Shown piece by piece: positions 32,766 to 43,300 of a DNA stretch of 64,000 bases. This stretch comes from Serilophus lunatus. Its lineage: Eukaryota; Chordata; Aves; Passeriformes; Eurylaimidae. The stretch covers positions 355,509-419,508 of the forward strand of contig VXBA01000889.1 in NCBI GenBank assembly GCA_013399895.1. Direction: 5' to 3'. Under the pieces are notes generated by a model. It had not been told where the DNA came from and ran no database searches. It saw only the letters and a program-made list of their open reading frames with translations. A program made the translations under genes and the position numbers. Position 1 is the stretch's first letter. The number at the start of each line of letters is the position of its first letter.

Positions 32766-34495
32766 TGAGCACAGTCCTGCCAGCTGGTGCCCAGGCAGGC
32801 GGCATCCCTGTCGTGCTGGGTCTCACCCAGAGATGGAGGGAGGAGCTACTGCTGCTTGTGGTTAACACCAAGGGTGTGGAACAGCATCTTCCCAGCCCTG
32901 TCAATGGGAGACTTGATCCTTATCACTTCGGAAAAAAACTGGAGTCAAGACCAGAAAAGAAAATCAGAGTTATGGTCATTGCTGACCTCTGTCATAGCCA
33001 GGCAAAGGGCAGAGCAAATGAGTCCTCCAGGGTTTATCTATCTTAAAATCACTTGAGTAGGTGAAAAAATGAAAATAGGATTTTGCAACTGCTACTTGAT
33101 ATGGGTTGTGCTTCAAACCAGCTTGTTTCATCTGCTGCCCAGGCTTTGGCACTGGACACAAGCAGGGTTTGCTCTGGCTGTGGGGCACCAGGAGGAATGA
33201 GGAGATGGTCTCCAGGGCAAAGCAGGAGAAACTCGGATATGTCACCACTGGGAAAGGTCCCAGGGCCATGAGAACTTGCTGAGCTACCAATGATGACCTT
33301 CATACTGCTCCTCAGTCTCAAGAACTAATACCTCACCCAGCACGGCAGTGCCCAGTTCACTGTGAGCAGTGGGACTCAATTCCCAGCTGACACATTGGCA
33401 GGTATGTGGTGGATCCACCAGACACCTCAGGATGGGTTGGTCAAGACTCATCAATCTTTGACCCCCAGGGCCATGCCAGCAGCAAGAGCAGCCCATCAGC
33501 CCCCTGCTGCCCTTACTGCAGTGTAGGCACCATGAGCTGCTCTTGAAGAACCCAGAGGTGAATTTACACCAGGTGTTTTTTCATTGTTGCTGTTATCACC
33601 ATCCAATGGAGTGATGCAGAGGCATAACCAAGGTCTCAGCTGAAGAAGGAACTTACACTGATCTCTCTGTATATTTAAGTGCAATTGCAGCTCTCAGTGT
33701 TGGGCGTTGTGGAGGCAAGAGCTTCTGGGTGCAGGAGATTATTATCTACACCCATTCCTACTTCTCCAATTCCCATGAAAATCCCTTCTTGTAGAGCCAT
33801 AGGGCAAGGAGAAGCTGAACCCGATGATGCAGATCTGACTGCCAGAGTCACTCTACCTCTCTCACTTACAAACAGCTCCATCAAAGACAAATTCCAAAAG
33901 TTCCCTTTAAAATTCATACCAAAAGATGCAAACAAAACTTCAGTTCAAAAGTGCCCATTTCTCTTGGGAAGATTAAAATGAGATGCCAGAGTTCCTTTCA
34001 CTTGCTTTCCCTCCACAGACTGTGGGAGACTGGCATGCAGAACCCTGATGCTGGTGGAAAGGTGCTTCAGAGGAGGTATGACCCCTCTGGGTTCTTCCAG
34101 CTGGCTGCATTCTTAAACCCAGTGACACAGGAGGCCCTGTGTTTCAGAATATTTGTGACCAACCAAGCACCTGCTAATTAAACCATCTAGGGGGACAGGA
34201 CTGTACTGGGGGAAGCAGCGGGTGTGAAACACACCCGGGATAGCCTGAGGGGTTTCCCAGCGATGCTTTGGGCCACCATCTCCGACAAACCCAGACCTCC
34301 AAGAGACCTGCACCCATACAATTAAAGGCTTTGGTAGCTCCTGCTCAGAAGTGTGTGACCCAAGTTTTGGGCAATGATGGAACAGGGGGCTATTCGGGTC
34401 CCACATATATGGAGCTTCTTGCCAGCACTGCCTCCAGGAGGGAAACCACTGGAGAGCAGCTGCCAGCACCGCTTGCCTTTGGCATCAGGAGAGGG
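32766..34495. other. non-coding sequence, no gene recognised
   Basis: Single-copy sequence. An AT-richer patch at 33870-33960 contains TTTAAAATTCATACC and AGATGCAAACAAAAC (FOX-like). No repeat family or gene recognised. Confidence 0.4.
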
Positions 34496-34860
34496 AGACA
34501 AGGCAGAGAACTTCGCCCTGTGCTAATCAGCCTTGTTTTATCTCCAAATGTTCCTGACGCAGCCATTAGAGCTGCCCAGCCAACATCCCAGAGACGATTC
34601 CCTTTGAACGGCCGCTTTGTCTGGTAACTTTATTTACACTTTTGATGCCAATGTTTATCCACTCTTTAAAAAGCTATTCAGAGCATCTCTCAAATTAACT
34701 TCAGATGTGAGAGCAAGGAGAACATTCCCTACATCATATTTCATACACTTTCGTGTTATTTAATTCTTGGAAACTTTTTTTTTCAATATAAAAATATTTT
34801 TTAAAAAATCTCCAAGGTTTTGGAGAGTATAACCTCTCCCTGTGTGGTCTGTAAAATCTG
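34496..34860. promoter_or_regulatory. candidate conserved non-coding element with TCF/LEF-like site
   Basis: A long AT-rich unique stretch. CTTTGAACGG at 34602-34611 resembles a TCF/LEF core (CTTTGA). Others are GTGCTAATCAGCC, AACTTTATTTACACTTTTG (FOX-like TTTAC), ATGTTTATCC, TCAAATTAACTTCAG and TCGTGTTATTTAATTCTTGG, then an A/T run near 34770-34806. Retained CpGs (GACGCAGCC, GACGATTC, AACGGCCGC, TTTCGTG) in AT-rich context are the best hint of constraint. Confidence 0.35.
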
Positions 34861-35040
34861 GCTGTAAAGCTCTTTCCTAAAGTTCACAAACTGCATTATA
34901 AATCGTCTCCTTATCTTGCTTATTGGGTTTCTACTTTCACTGACACACATCCTGGATAAGAAACTGCACCAAGTGGCCTCCACCACCAACGGGCCTGCAC
35001 CCCTGGCAAGAGGAGCTCTGGCTGGCTGGCATGGATGCCC

Positions 35041-35338
35041 ACAGGAGATGGGGATGGGGTGGGGTAGTATGGCATAGGGTGGGATAGGGTGAATGGAAGG
35101 GGATGAGTGAGACAGGATGAAGTAGAGTGGGATGGAATAGGGTAGGATGGGACAGGAGGAATGGAATATGGGGTGGAATAGGGTGAGTGAAATTGGGTAG
35201 GCAGGATGGGATGGGATGGGATGGGATGGAGTGGGATAGGGTAAGATGAAATGGGAAGGATGAGATACAGAGAAAGTGAACTGGGATGAGAGGGATGGAG
35301 TAAAGTTACAAGACGGGATAAAGTGATGAGATGATAAA
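35041..35338. repeat. degenerate GGGAT/GGATA pentamer-derived satellite
   Basis: About 300 bases of G/A/T-rich sequence with almost no C. A perfect core GGATGGGATGGGATGGGATG lies near 35207-35230, surrounded by decayed variants such as ATAGGGTGGGATAGGGTGAA and TGGAATAGGGTAGGATGGGA. It reads as an old pentanucleotide array interrupted by point changes and small indels. On the minus strand it yields a spurious Pro/Ser/His-rich open frame. Confidence 0.85.
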
Positions 35339-36821
35339 CCAGACAAGAGCATTTTCTTTACTCCATTTCACCCCAAATGTTCCTTCAGATTCCGATCTTT
35401 TTCCTTGAGATGTCTTAGAGGAATGAAACTGACTTTCTGCACAGGAAAAAGCATCTCAGAGCAGCCCGGCCCTCGCAGGGCTCACTGGAGACCCATGGCA
35501 TAGTCCCTGGAGGGTTGGAGCAGGTCACCAACTCTGCTGCCCGTGGAAGCAGATTCAGTGGCCCAGCAGACCTGAGCCCCATCCCTCAGACTCCTGGGCT
35601 GCACCATCAGCACCTGGAGCCAGCCAAGGTGCCCATGGACATTTGTGGACTGATTCTTCCAGCAGTGTCCAGCTGGAACTGCAGGAAGGCATCACCTACA
35701 GCCAGGAGTGATCTTCCTTTTCTCATCTGGCATCATCCTTGCTCCTGGGCTCTTGGGCTGTTGCTTTCCAGCTCTGAGGGAAGTTAAAAGGCCTCTTTCC
35801 AGGAGGACAATGTTCAGAAACATCCAGTAGGCAGCTCAAGACAACGTCTAAAACCATCCAGCAGAAGCCAAAATCCCACTTGGATGCAGGTATTTCATCG
35901 CAGACATCCAGCTGTCCCTGCATCAGCCAGCCCACACTCCTGGGCTGTCCAGAGGAGGAAGCCAAGCAGACAAAAGACCTGGAGGGGATTTGGAAAGGCA
36001 GCATGTTCCTGCTGCTGGGCCAAGCCAGAGTGGTGTCCGATGAAAACACTGGGACCCTGCAGCTGTGAACAAACCTCTGGACAGGGCTAAGGAGGACCTG
36101 ATGACAGCAAAGGGCTTGGATAGGGAAGATGGAATCCGAGACGCTGTATTATTTGGACTCAGCAAGCAAGACTTCCATGCAGTTAACACCCACCCTGCTC
36201 CAGAGCCAGGGCCCAGTGTGCCAGAGAAATCCATTCCTGTTCAAAAAAATGGGGTCTGGGGACATGGAGGGTGGCTTTTTCCTGGCCCTGCAGCTTAGAT
36301 GGAGGACAGGTGTGGAGGGAGCTTTCCAGGTGGGAGATGAGGCTACAGATCAGCGATGCTCATCCCTGAGCACCTCACCATGGGCACTTCATCAGGAACA
36401 GAACTGTCCTGGAAATGGCTGGGGTGGGAGGACAGCCCAGAGGGATTCCGGGGAGGCTGCTGCACTAATCCTGGCATGGTCAGGCATTCAGGTGAGATGT
36501 GGGAAGCGTTTATCACCTTCCCTGGGTGGCAGGGGTGGGAAGGGGTGGTACTGCAGCCTCCTGACAGGCTCAGAGACTTGGTTTACAGAGCACTTGGGGA
36601 TGCTCAGAAGAGAGGCGCCACACAAGCACGAAATGTCATTACAAAGGATATGATTTAAGGCCGGGCAGGGCCAGGAGGGGAGGGAGATCCAGTTTGCAAG
36701 GAAGACTATACAAAATAAATCCTGTCCGAAAGGCTTCCCGCCTCCGCAGCAGAAAGTGGAGCCGTATCAGCCGGCCTGTCTCTGCCATGCTCTCCTTCTT
36801 CCTTTTACAGGCATAAGGAGA
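35339..36821. other. non-coding sequence, no gene recognised
   Basis: Single-copy sequence. A 77-codon open frame at 36065-36298 has a globular-looking amino-acid mix (LDRAKEDLMTAKGLDREDGI and onward) but matches no family I know, and it has no convincing donor. I leave it uncalled. Confidence 0.4.
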
Positions 36822-36838
36822 TTTTTTTTTTTTTTTTT
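36822..36838. repeat. poly-T run (17 T)
   Basis: An uninterrupted run of 17 T follows GGCATAAGGAGA. It could be the A-tail of a minus-strand retroposed piece, but no element or target-site duplication is recognisable beside it. Confidence 0.9.
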
Positions 36839-37499
36839 GCTCATCTTTACTGCAAGAATTGCTGGGTTCCGCCAGCTGATCTGTGGCCAAGGGGAACATC
36901 AAGGGAGGAGGAAAAACCAAGGGATCCAGCTCCCCTCCAAGGTGGGAACTCCAGAGCCATGTCTACCCTCAGGTGGGCAACCTGCAGGGTCACCACAGGG
37001 ATGTGGGTACCACCATCACTGACATCATTGGCCACATGCACCAGTCAAGAGAGGGTGCAGAAGAAGGAGCCAGAAGCCAGAGCTGTGGGAGCTGGTGAGC
37101 CAGAAGCCACGTCCCCAGTGTGCCACCACTCCACTCCCTCCAGCACATCCAGAAGTCACGTCACTCCTCTACCCACTGTGAAGCTCAGGCTGGCTGGTGC
37201 AGCTAAACATGTGTCCAGGTGCCCGGCCTTCCCCACTGCGAGTGGCTAGCAGTCCCAGTGTGCCACAGACTGTTCCTGTCCTTCACCAAGGCTCCATGGT
37301 GGCCAGATGATAGTCCTGGGACAGCAGCAGGGTGCTCAGAGTTCACTAGCCTGTGCCCCAGCCCCACTGCTGCCACTGCAGCAGGAACAATCCAAACCAG
37401 GGCTCCAGTCAACAGGAATTCTCCTCTGAGACTTCTCTCCGTGACTGCAAATGGAACAAAAGGAAATTGTGGCCAGAAGGATTTGCCAAAAGTGTGGCT
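36839..37499. other. non-coding sequence, no gene recognised
   Basis: Single-copy GC-rich sequence without recognised repeats or exons. Confidence 0.42.
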
Positions 37500-37795
37500 T
37501 CTTCTATTTTTAGGGAAATTTCAAAGTGAAAATGCCTCATTTTCAGCTTTGTTGTGAATTCTTCCTTTTCCTCTCACACAGGGCAGGTAATCATCCAAAT
37601 GCTGTTTCCACAATAATGGAAACATCCTCCTTGCCCTTTCGTGTGCATTTTCTAGGAAGCAGAAGAAACCCGAGACAAAGCTGGAGGAAGGGGAAGCCCA
37701 TTTAAATAAAATAGCCAGCAGCAAAATCATTGGGAAATGTTAAATGAACAATCATTTGTTGCTCCTAAATTTCAGACCAAACTGGCTCTGCAGAG
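37500..37795. promoter_or_regulatory. candidate conserved element with inverted SOX-like sites
   Basis: AT-rich unique sequence. AACAAT at 37747-37752 and ATTTGTT at 37754-37760 are inverted SOX-like cores (ACAAT and ACAAAT on the opposite strand) separated by one base. Nearby are CCATTTAAATAAAATAGCC, CAAAATCATTGGG and AGGTAATCATCC, with TTTCAAAGTGAAAATGCC at the left side. The close inverted arrangement could suit a SOX dimer; this is inference. Confidence 0.32.
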
Positions 37796-38079
37796 GATGG
37801 AGATCTCCATTCCCACTGAAGCTCAGGCAGGGGAATAGAAGGAGGTCCTTTGCCTTCTCTTGGTGATGCCATTTAAAGGCCTTTGTGGCTCCATGCAGCT
37901 GTCTGGGATGTCACCTTTTGCCAGGGAGAAGGGGAACCCTTTTCCCAGGAGAGCTGCTTCAAGGCCTGGGTAGTTTTCTTTCTCCATTGGCTCCAAAGGA
38001 GGGTGAGGAGACACTGCTCTCAGCTTGAATACCTCTGTGACTTGGCCTTAAGTCAAGCAAGACAAACCCTGGCCTGCAG
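37796..38079. other. non-coding spacer
   Basis: Single-copy sequence between two AT-rich candidate elements. Nothing recognised. Confidence 0.4.
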
Positions 38080-38175
38080 GCAGCTTTAATGAGGAATTTG
38101 TGACCCTAATTAGAAAAATAAGGGCATATTCATGTAACATATAAATATAAAATAAAGGTTGAGCTGAAAGATTCG
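38080..38175. promoter_or_regulatory. candidate AT-rich element
   Basis: GCAGCTTTAATGAGG, GACCCTAATTAGAAAAATAA, GCATATTCATGTAACATATA and AAATATAAAATAAAGG carry several TAAT/ATTA homeodomain cores in under 100 bases. The motif density and AT-rich island resemble homeodomain-bound enhancers. Confidence 0.28.
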
Positions 38176-39065
38176 AGGTCTAGAGAGGAGAAAAATCAGA
38201 GGCCCCAAAGTTTCCGAGTTCCTGTTGGCTTTGGAGAGAGAGGTCCACGCCTGGGGAAGTTCAAGCTTCTCCAGATCTCCAGGGTCTGCAAAACCTGTGC
38301 TGAGGCTCTCCAGTGAGCAGCCTTGCTCCCACGGTTTCCGGCATTTCCTGGTGCGGGAAGGTTTGGGAAACACTGCAAGAACAGCTTTTTGCAAAGTATT
38401 TTGGCACCCTTGCTTCCAACAGGGATGCAGAAAGTACAAAGGCTGGAAAACTTAAAAAAAAATTAGCGGGAAGGGGACTAACTGGAGGTTTCAAGCATTA
38501 GCAAGTTTGACTTGAAGGTGGTTCAAGTTGGAGGTGAAAGTTCGGGCGAGGTGCTCATTCTCCATGAGTCAGAGCATCCGTATTTATCCTAACAGAGTGG
38601 CAGGAAGCTGAGGATCTAGAGGCAGCTGTCAGGGGCAGAAACTTATACCAGAGCCAACCCCTTCTTGCTCTCCCCAGCCAGAGGGTGGGAGCTGAGTTTA
38701 GCCCTGTGCAAGGCATCGGAGCTTGAATGGGAAGTGACAGCCCAGGCATGTGAGACACCATGCTGTGGGCACGGAGGTCAGGCATCCTGCAGTGCTGCTT
38801 CTGGGGTTCAGCAGCTGGGGAGGTGCCCAGGATGACTCAGCTTCCCTCTGAACCCCAATAACCTGCCTCCACCCACCCTGGAGCCCACGGAGGGTGAGCT
38901 GGGGTGACCTCGAGGCACTGCCTCCATGAGCCATTGGAGGCACCTGAGCCCCAGGTGGGGCAGCAGAGCAGGGCAAAGGCTGGGGGCTGGATGCTGCCCT
39001 CCGGCCTGGCATCGTCCCCTTCTGAGCAGCCCTGTGGAAAATTCCTTCCTCTTCCTAAAACCTCC
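38176..39065. other. non-coding sequence, no gene recognised
   Basis: Single-copy sequence. No repeat family or exon recognised. Confidence 0.42.
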
Positions 39066-39084
39066 AANAACAAACAAACAAAAC
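39066..39084. repeat. short (AAAC)n repeat with an ambiguous base
   Basis: AACAAACAAACAAAAC follows the only N in the window, at 39068. The ambiguous call probably reflects a homopolymer or short-repeat sequencing problem, not biology. Confidence 0.85.
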
Positions 39085-39094
39085 CCTCGGTTAG

Positions 39095-39315
39095 GGCAAA
39101 CTGAAACATTTTTGCTCCACTTCCAACTTCCCTTGATTTTAACTTTTCCATTTTGCCTTAGACAACGTGTAACAACGGCAGATTACAAAGCCCCATTTTT
39201 TTCCCAAACCCGAACTGGAAGTGGCCTGTCCTGAATCTGCTAAATGAAGATGTGCTGACACTGACAGAAAAACAAAATATGGAAAATAGATCTCAGAATG
39301 AAATCCATGCATTTT
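39095..39315. promoter_or_regulatory. candidate conserved non-coding element
   Basis: AT-leaning unique sequence with CTTGATTTTAACTTTTCC, CAACGTGTAACAACGGC (two CpGs; MYB-like AACGG), CAGATTACAAAGC, CAAAATATGGAAAATAG and GAAATCCATGCATTTTCC. Weak but consistent with a constrained element. Confidence 0.25.
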
Positions 39316-40010
39316 CCCAGAGCCCAGCAGTGCCATCCTGTTCAGCACTGAATCCTCCCATCAGCATTTCGTTGACCAGCTACATATGCAGCACTTCTTT
39401 TCTGCAGAAACACCACATCTGCATCCCTTGTTCTGCTGTTCAGCCAGAGCCTGTACTCCAACCTCCTCCACATCCCCTGATATTGGGTGTCTGATGCTTT
39501 ATGCTCACAGGATTTGAGGAAACAGGCTTGCATATGTGTAACAGATTCTTGACAGAGCTCAGAGCTTGTGCAAAGGCAGAACCAGCAGCCAGCCAAGCCA
39601 AGGCTGAAACTGCTGGTGGCTGGTGGTGTTGCCCCAGGTGCCACATCACTCTTGGTTGGATATTGCAAGAGACAAGGGTTGAGGGTTTCTCAGGTCCCAA
39701 GTGGAAGCTGCAGCTGAGCCTGGTGAAAGCCTTGACCCCACAGCCCAGGGTGGTTCCAAGGTGGTCCAGTCTGAAGCCCTTTCTGAAGCCTAAAGCCCAT
39801 CCTGAAAGCTTTGCTTTCCCCTAGGGCCGAGCTTGATGCAAACAGGAGACACATGAGCATCCCTAAAAAGACCTGTAGACTGGGAAAAGCCTCTCCCAGT
39901 CCATTTTTGCTCATCAAATCCAGTGCCAGTTCCCACCTGTCCAACAGCACCCATTTCTTGGGAAGGCTTCGAATAGGAAGAAAACAACATATGAATCCCA
40001 ATTTACAAAA
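39316..40010. other. non-coding sequence, no gene recognised
   Basis: Single-copy sequence leading into the homeodomain-core-rich island. No repeat family recognised. Confidence 0.42.
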
Positions 40011-40375
40011 ACAAAGCCCAAACAAAGGCCATAAAATCTAATAATTAACAGAGCAAAAAAGCTGAAGGCCCATTAGGTTGCACATATTAGGTAATGACAA
40101 GTAGTTCACAATAACCACTTCTGAATGGACTTCACCCAATATGCATTTAATTAGGGTTTAATAAAGCAACAGCATGTTCTTAAAGGCCAATTAGAAACAT
40201 ATTCACTGAGGTTTAGAAGCTATGTAATAGATGCCTGTAGGAACCAGATACGTGCTGATTACATAGCTATTAATCCTCAATAAAGGGTCTAATAATCATT
40301 TTGTGCTTCAGGAGCAGGCAGCTGCTTTATTAAATCTTAATGAAACGCATACTTGAGAGCTTTTCTTCAAAGCTA
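40011..40375. promoter_or_regulatory. candidate conserved element dense in homeodomain cores
   Basis: The most striking enhancer-like island of the window. By eye at least 16 TAAT or ATTA cores fall within about 350 bases. Examples are ATCTAATAATTAACAG, ATATGCATTTAATTAGGG (octamer-like ATGCAT next to TAATTA), GGTTTAATAAAGC, GCCAATTAGAAAC, GCTATTAATCCTC (bicoid-type TAATCC), GTCTAATAATCATTTTG and AATCTTAATGAAACGC. The composition is strongly AT-rich between GC-rich flanks and no transposon signature is present. Such sequence is typical of deeply conserved vertebrate enhancers; conservation was not tested. Confidence 0.45.
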
Positions 40376-43300
40376 GTCTGTGTTAGGAAGACAGGCTTAG
40401 AAGTGGGAGTGTGTTGAGAGAAAGGACTCCCTCCTCATCACCACCTCTGCCACCACAGCAGCAGCAGCTTTGAGACCAACTCTGCTCCTGGAGCAGCTGG
40501 GACAGAGACCCACAGAAGTGAGAAATCCCTGGCTCTGAGAGCACCATGAAACATTTCACCCTGTGCTGAACATTTGCTTTTACAGAGAAATGTTTCCATG
40601 AACCAGAATATCCACACAATTCATGTCTCCTTATCCAGAGCACCCTGTGCAGCTCACACCAGGAGGGAAGCGAAGACCTGGGCTTGGCAGAGTGGTCCCA
40701 ATATGCCACGAGGATCAGCTCAGCCACTTCTCCAGGAATTCCTGTTTGTATTCCTACTCGTATTCACAGCTGCCCAAAAAAGAGTGACTGAAGTGAGCTC
40801 CCTCACATCATCACCCAAAGAGGAGCTGGTCTGATCCAGGATCTGGGTCAGCCAGGCGGTGGCTTCTTGCCATATAACCTGTAGGATTAGAAGTTGGTCT
40901 AAAACCTGCCAAGCCGTTGCTAATTCACCATAGACACAAAATCCAAACAAGCCATGCCCACACCTTGCTACCACAACTCCATTGGAAAGCCAGAAAAATG
41001 GCACTTGCAGCCTTAAAAACTGACAGATTGCAAAAACTTCTCATAAACACCCATCTATGTCTTCATCTGCTGGTTTTCCACCCTTTTAACACAATGGGTT
41101 TGGGTTTTTCGTGGTGGCTGGAAACCTCAGCACTGCAGTTGAGATGCAGCCCCTACACTGACCTGGAGATGAAGATGTGCCTGGTCCTTACCTCTGGAGC
41201 AGAGACTTCAGCCAAGTGTCAGCTAAGAGGGTGGTAGTGGGTACTCAGTGCTAAATCTCACAGAGGATCAGTCAGGACAAGTCATGAGAAGAGTGGCAAG
41301 AGCCACAGGCATGAGCAGCCCAGGGCCAGGGGCAATGGGAATGAGAGAGGGCGGGTGGTGGGGTGACCCACACAGCTCTGAGCTTCAGCACTCTCCTGGA
41401 CTCCCCTGGATGGGTAAAGTGGGGAAAACACTCAGAGTACATGTGACATCCCAAACATGCTGCTCTTTTGAAAGCTCTCAGTGGTCTTACACTTTAATTA
41501 GCCCAACTAACCAGAGCTCTGCCCTGCAGGGCCGGCTGCTCTCTGCTCCCACGCCAGGTAGGGGGTCTGACAAGGTGCCACCAAGTCACCCTGGCTGTAG
41601 GGATTTGCAGTCAGAGGAGCAGCTCTCAGGCGCAGTGCCCCTCCTACCCATGGTCTTGGGGCTGAGGAGGGCATCCCCAAGGACCCCCTGACTCCAGAGT
41701 GGGACTGCCTCCACCTACTCTCCTGTTCCTGAGGATCACTTGCTCCTCAGACCTGCAGGGTCCCCATCCTGACTCATGCACCCTTCACCCCAGGGCACTC
41801 CTTCCCTACTTCACCCAGGTCTCACACCACCATCCCAGCCCCCTGTTGGCATCACCTGCAACAAGAGCAGGTGGCCCACAAGGACCAGCACCCAAATACC
41901 CTTCATATAATCAGCTGGGTCAAGCACACACACTTTCATGGGTGCCTGAACCCTCAAGATCCACACTTCTGAAAATGGAGAGATCATCCCTTCCCATATC
42001 AACAACTTACCTGGCCAAAGGTCTCCAAAATAGAAGTCACAATGAGACCCAAGCAGAGCGCTCGAGGTGCCTGGGCAGCTCTGGGCCAGAGAGCTGCTGA
42101 TTCACATTAGGTGCTGTCAGGCCTTGCCACAGATGGGCAAAATCACAACATCTCCTGTGTTATTAATTAATGTCTTCTTGCAGGAAAATTTTTCACACTT
42201 CTTTCCAACTTCACAGAAGAGTTAACCTGCTGAACAAATTGGCCCCATCAACAGCCTGAGCCAGGGCAGGATCCTGCTGGGACAGCCAATCCCAGGGGAA
42301 ATAAAGGGACGAGGCATTTCATTATTCTTGTTCCTTTCAGTGAAGAAAAGATAGATCTGGCCATGGTGCAGATCACTCCCACCTGCCCATCTGTCTCCCT
42401 GTGTGCCCTTCCAGCTTGACATCTCACTGCCTTAAGGTGGATGGAGAGCTCAGCAGTGGTTCCTGGTGAAACCCCACACATGACATGAAGAGCTGGGAGT
42501 TCCCCTCTTCCAACCGGTGAAACACTCACCTAACCACAGACACTCAGTTCTAAACATTTTCTCTGCGCTGGGGAAGGAGGAAAATACTCCATGTGTCCAT
42601 CATGGACTCCAGTTACCTTCATTAACAGCCTTCAGATGGCCCTTCCCACCCAGCCACGGGTGGCTGAACTCCACAATGTTCTGCTCAGAGCAGAGATCCC
42701 TTGCCCACACCTCTGCAGAGTTGCCTGTCCTCACTTTTGGGACATCCTGCTCGTTTTGTTCAGCTAAGCCTTGCCTGCCTGTAGCAGACCCCTGTGAAGC
42801 TCATCCAGGGAGAAGAGCGATGTCCCACCAGCTCTGGAGGGCACATGTGGGAATTGAAAATTAAGTTTTCTGAATTGAGCATTTCTGCCCTGTTTGGTTG
42901 GTTGGTTTGTTTGTTTGTTTTTAACTTGCCACCCCAGGAAAGTTTTTAACAAATTGATTTTTCCAGCCTCTTAAGGACAAAGCAAATTCCGAAATATCAC
43001 AATTTCCACAAGGGCAGACCTCCTGATTTTCAGCCATTTTCTCACAGCCTCTTCAGAAAACCATGTAGAAGATGCCCCACATAAATATATGTGTGAGTCT
43101 GTTTTGTAGCCAGGGGTTCTTGGGGGCTCCATGAACCCACAGCATCTCACCAGGGCCCTCTGCCAGCCAGGCCCCAGTATTGGAGCTGAATATTGGTGCC
43201 ATCCCTACCAGCTTCCACTGGGACACCAAAGAAGAGGGAATATGAGAATCGCGGAGCACACAAGGTAGGGAAATCAGACGTATTTGGGAACTCCTGAAGA

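Noticed and set aside
36065..36298. Globular-looking 77-codon open frame
   Set aside because: The amino-acid mix is protein-like, but I cannot match it to any family and see no good donor after it. Too weak to call an exon.
36822..36838. Poly-T as the tail of a processed pseudogene or SINE
   Set aside because: The flanking sequence shows no recognisable gene copy, tRNA-like head or target-site duplication.
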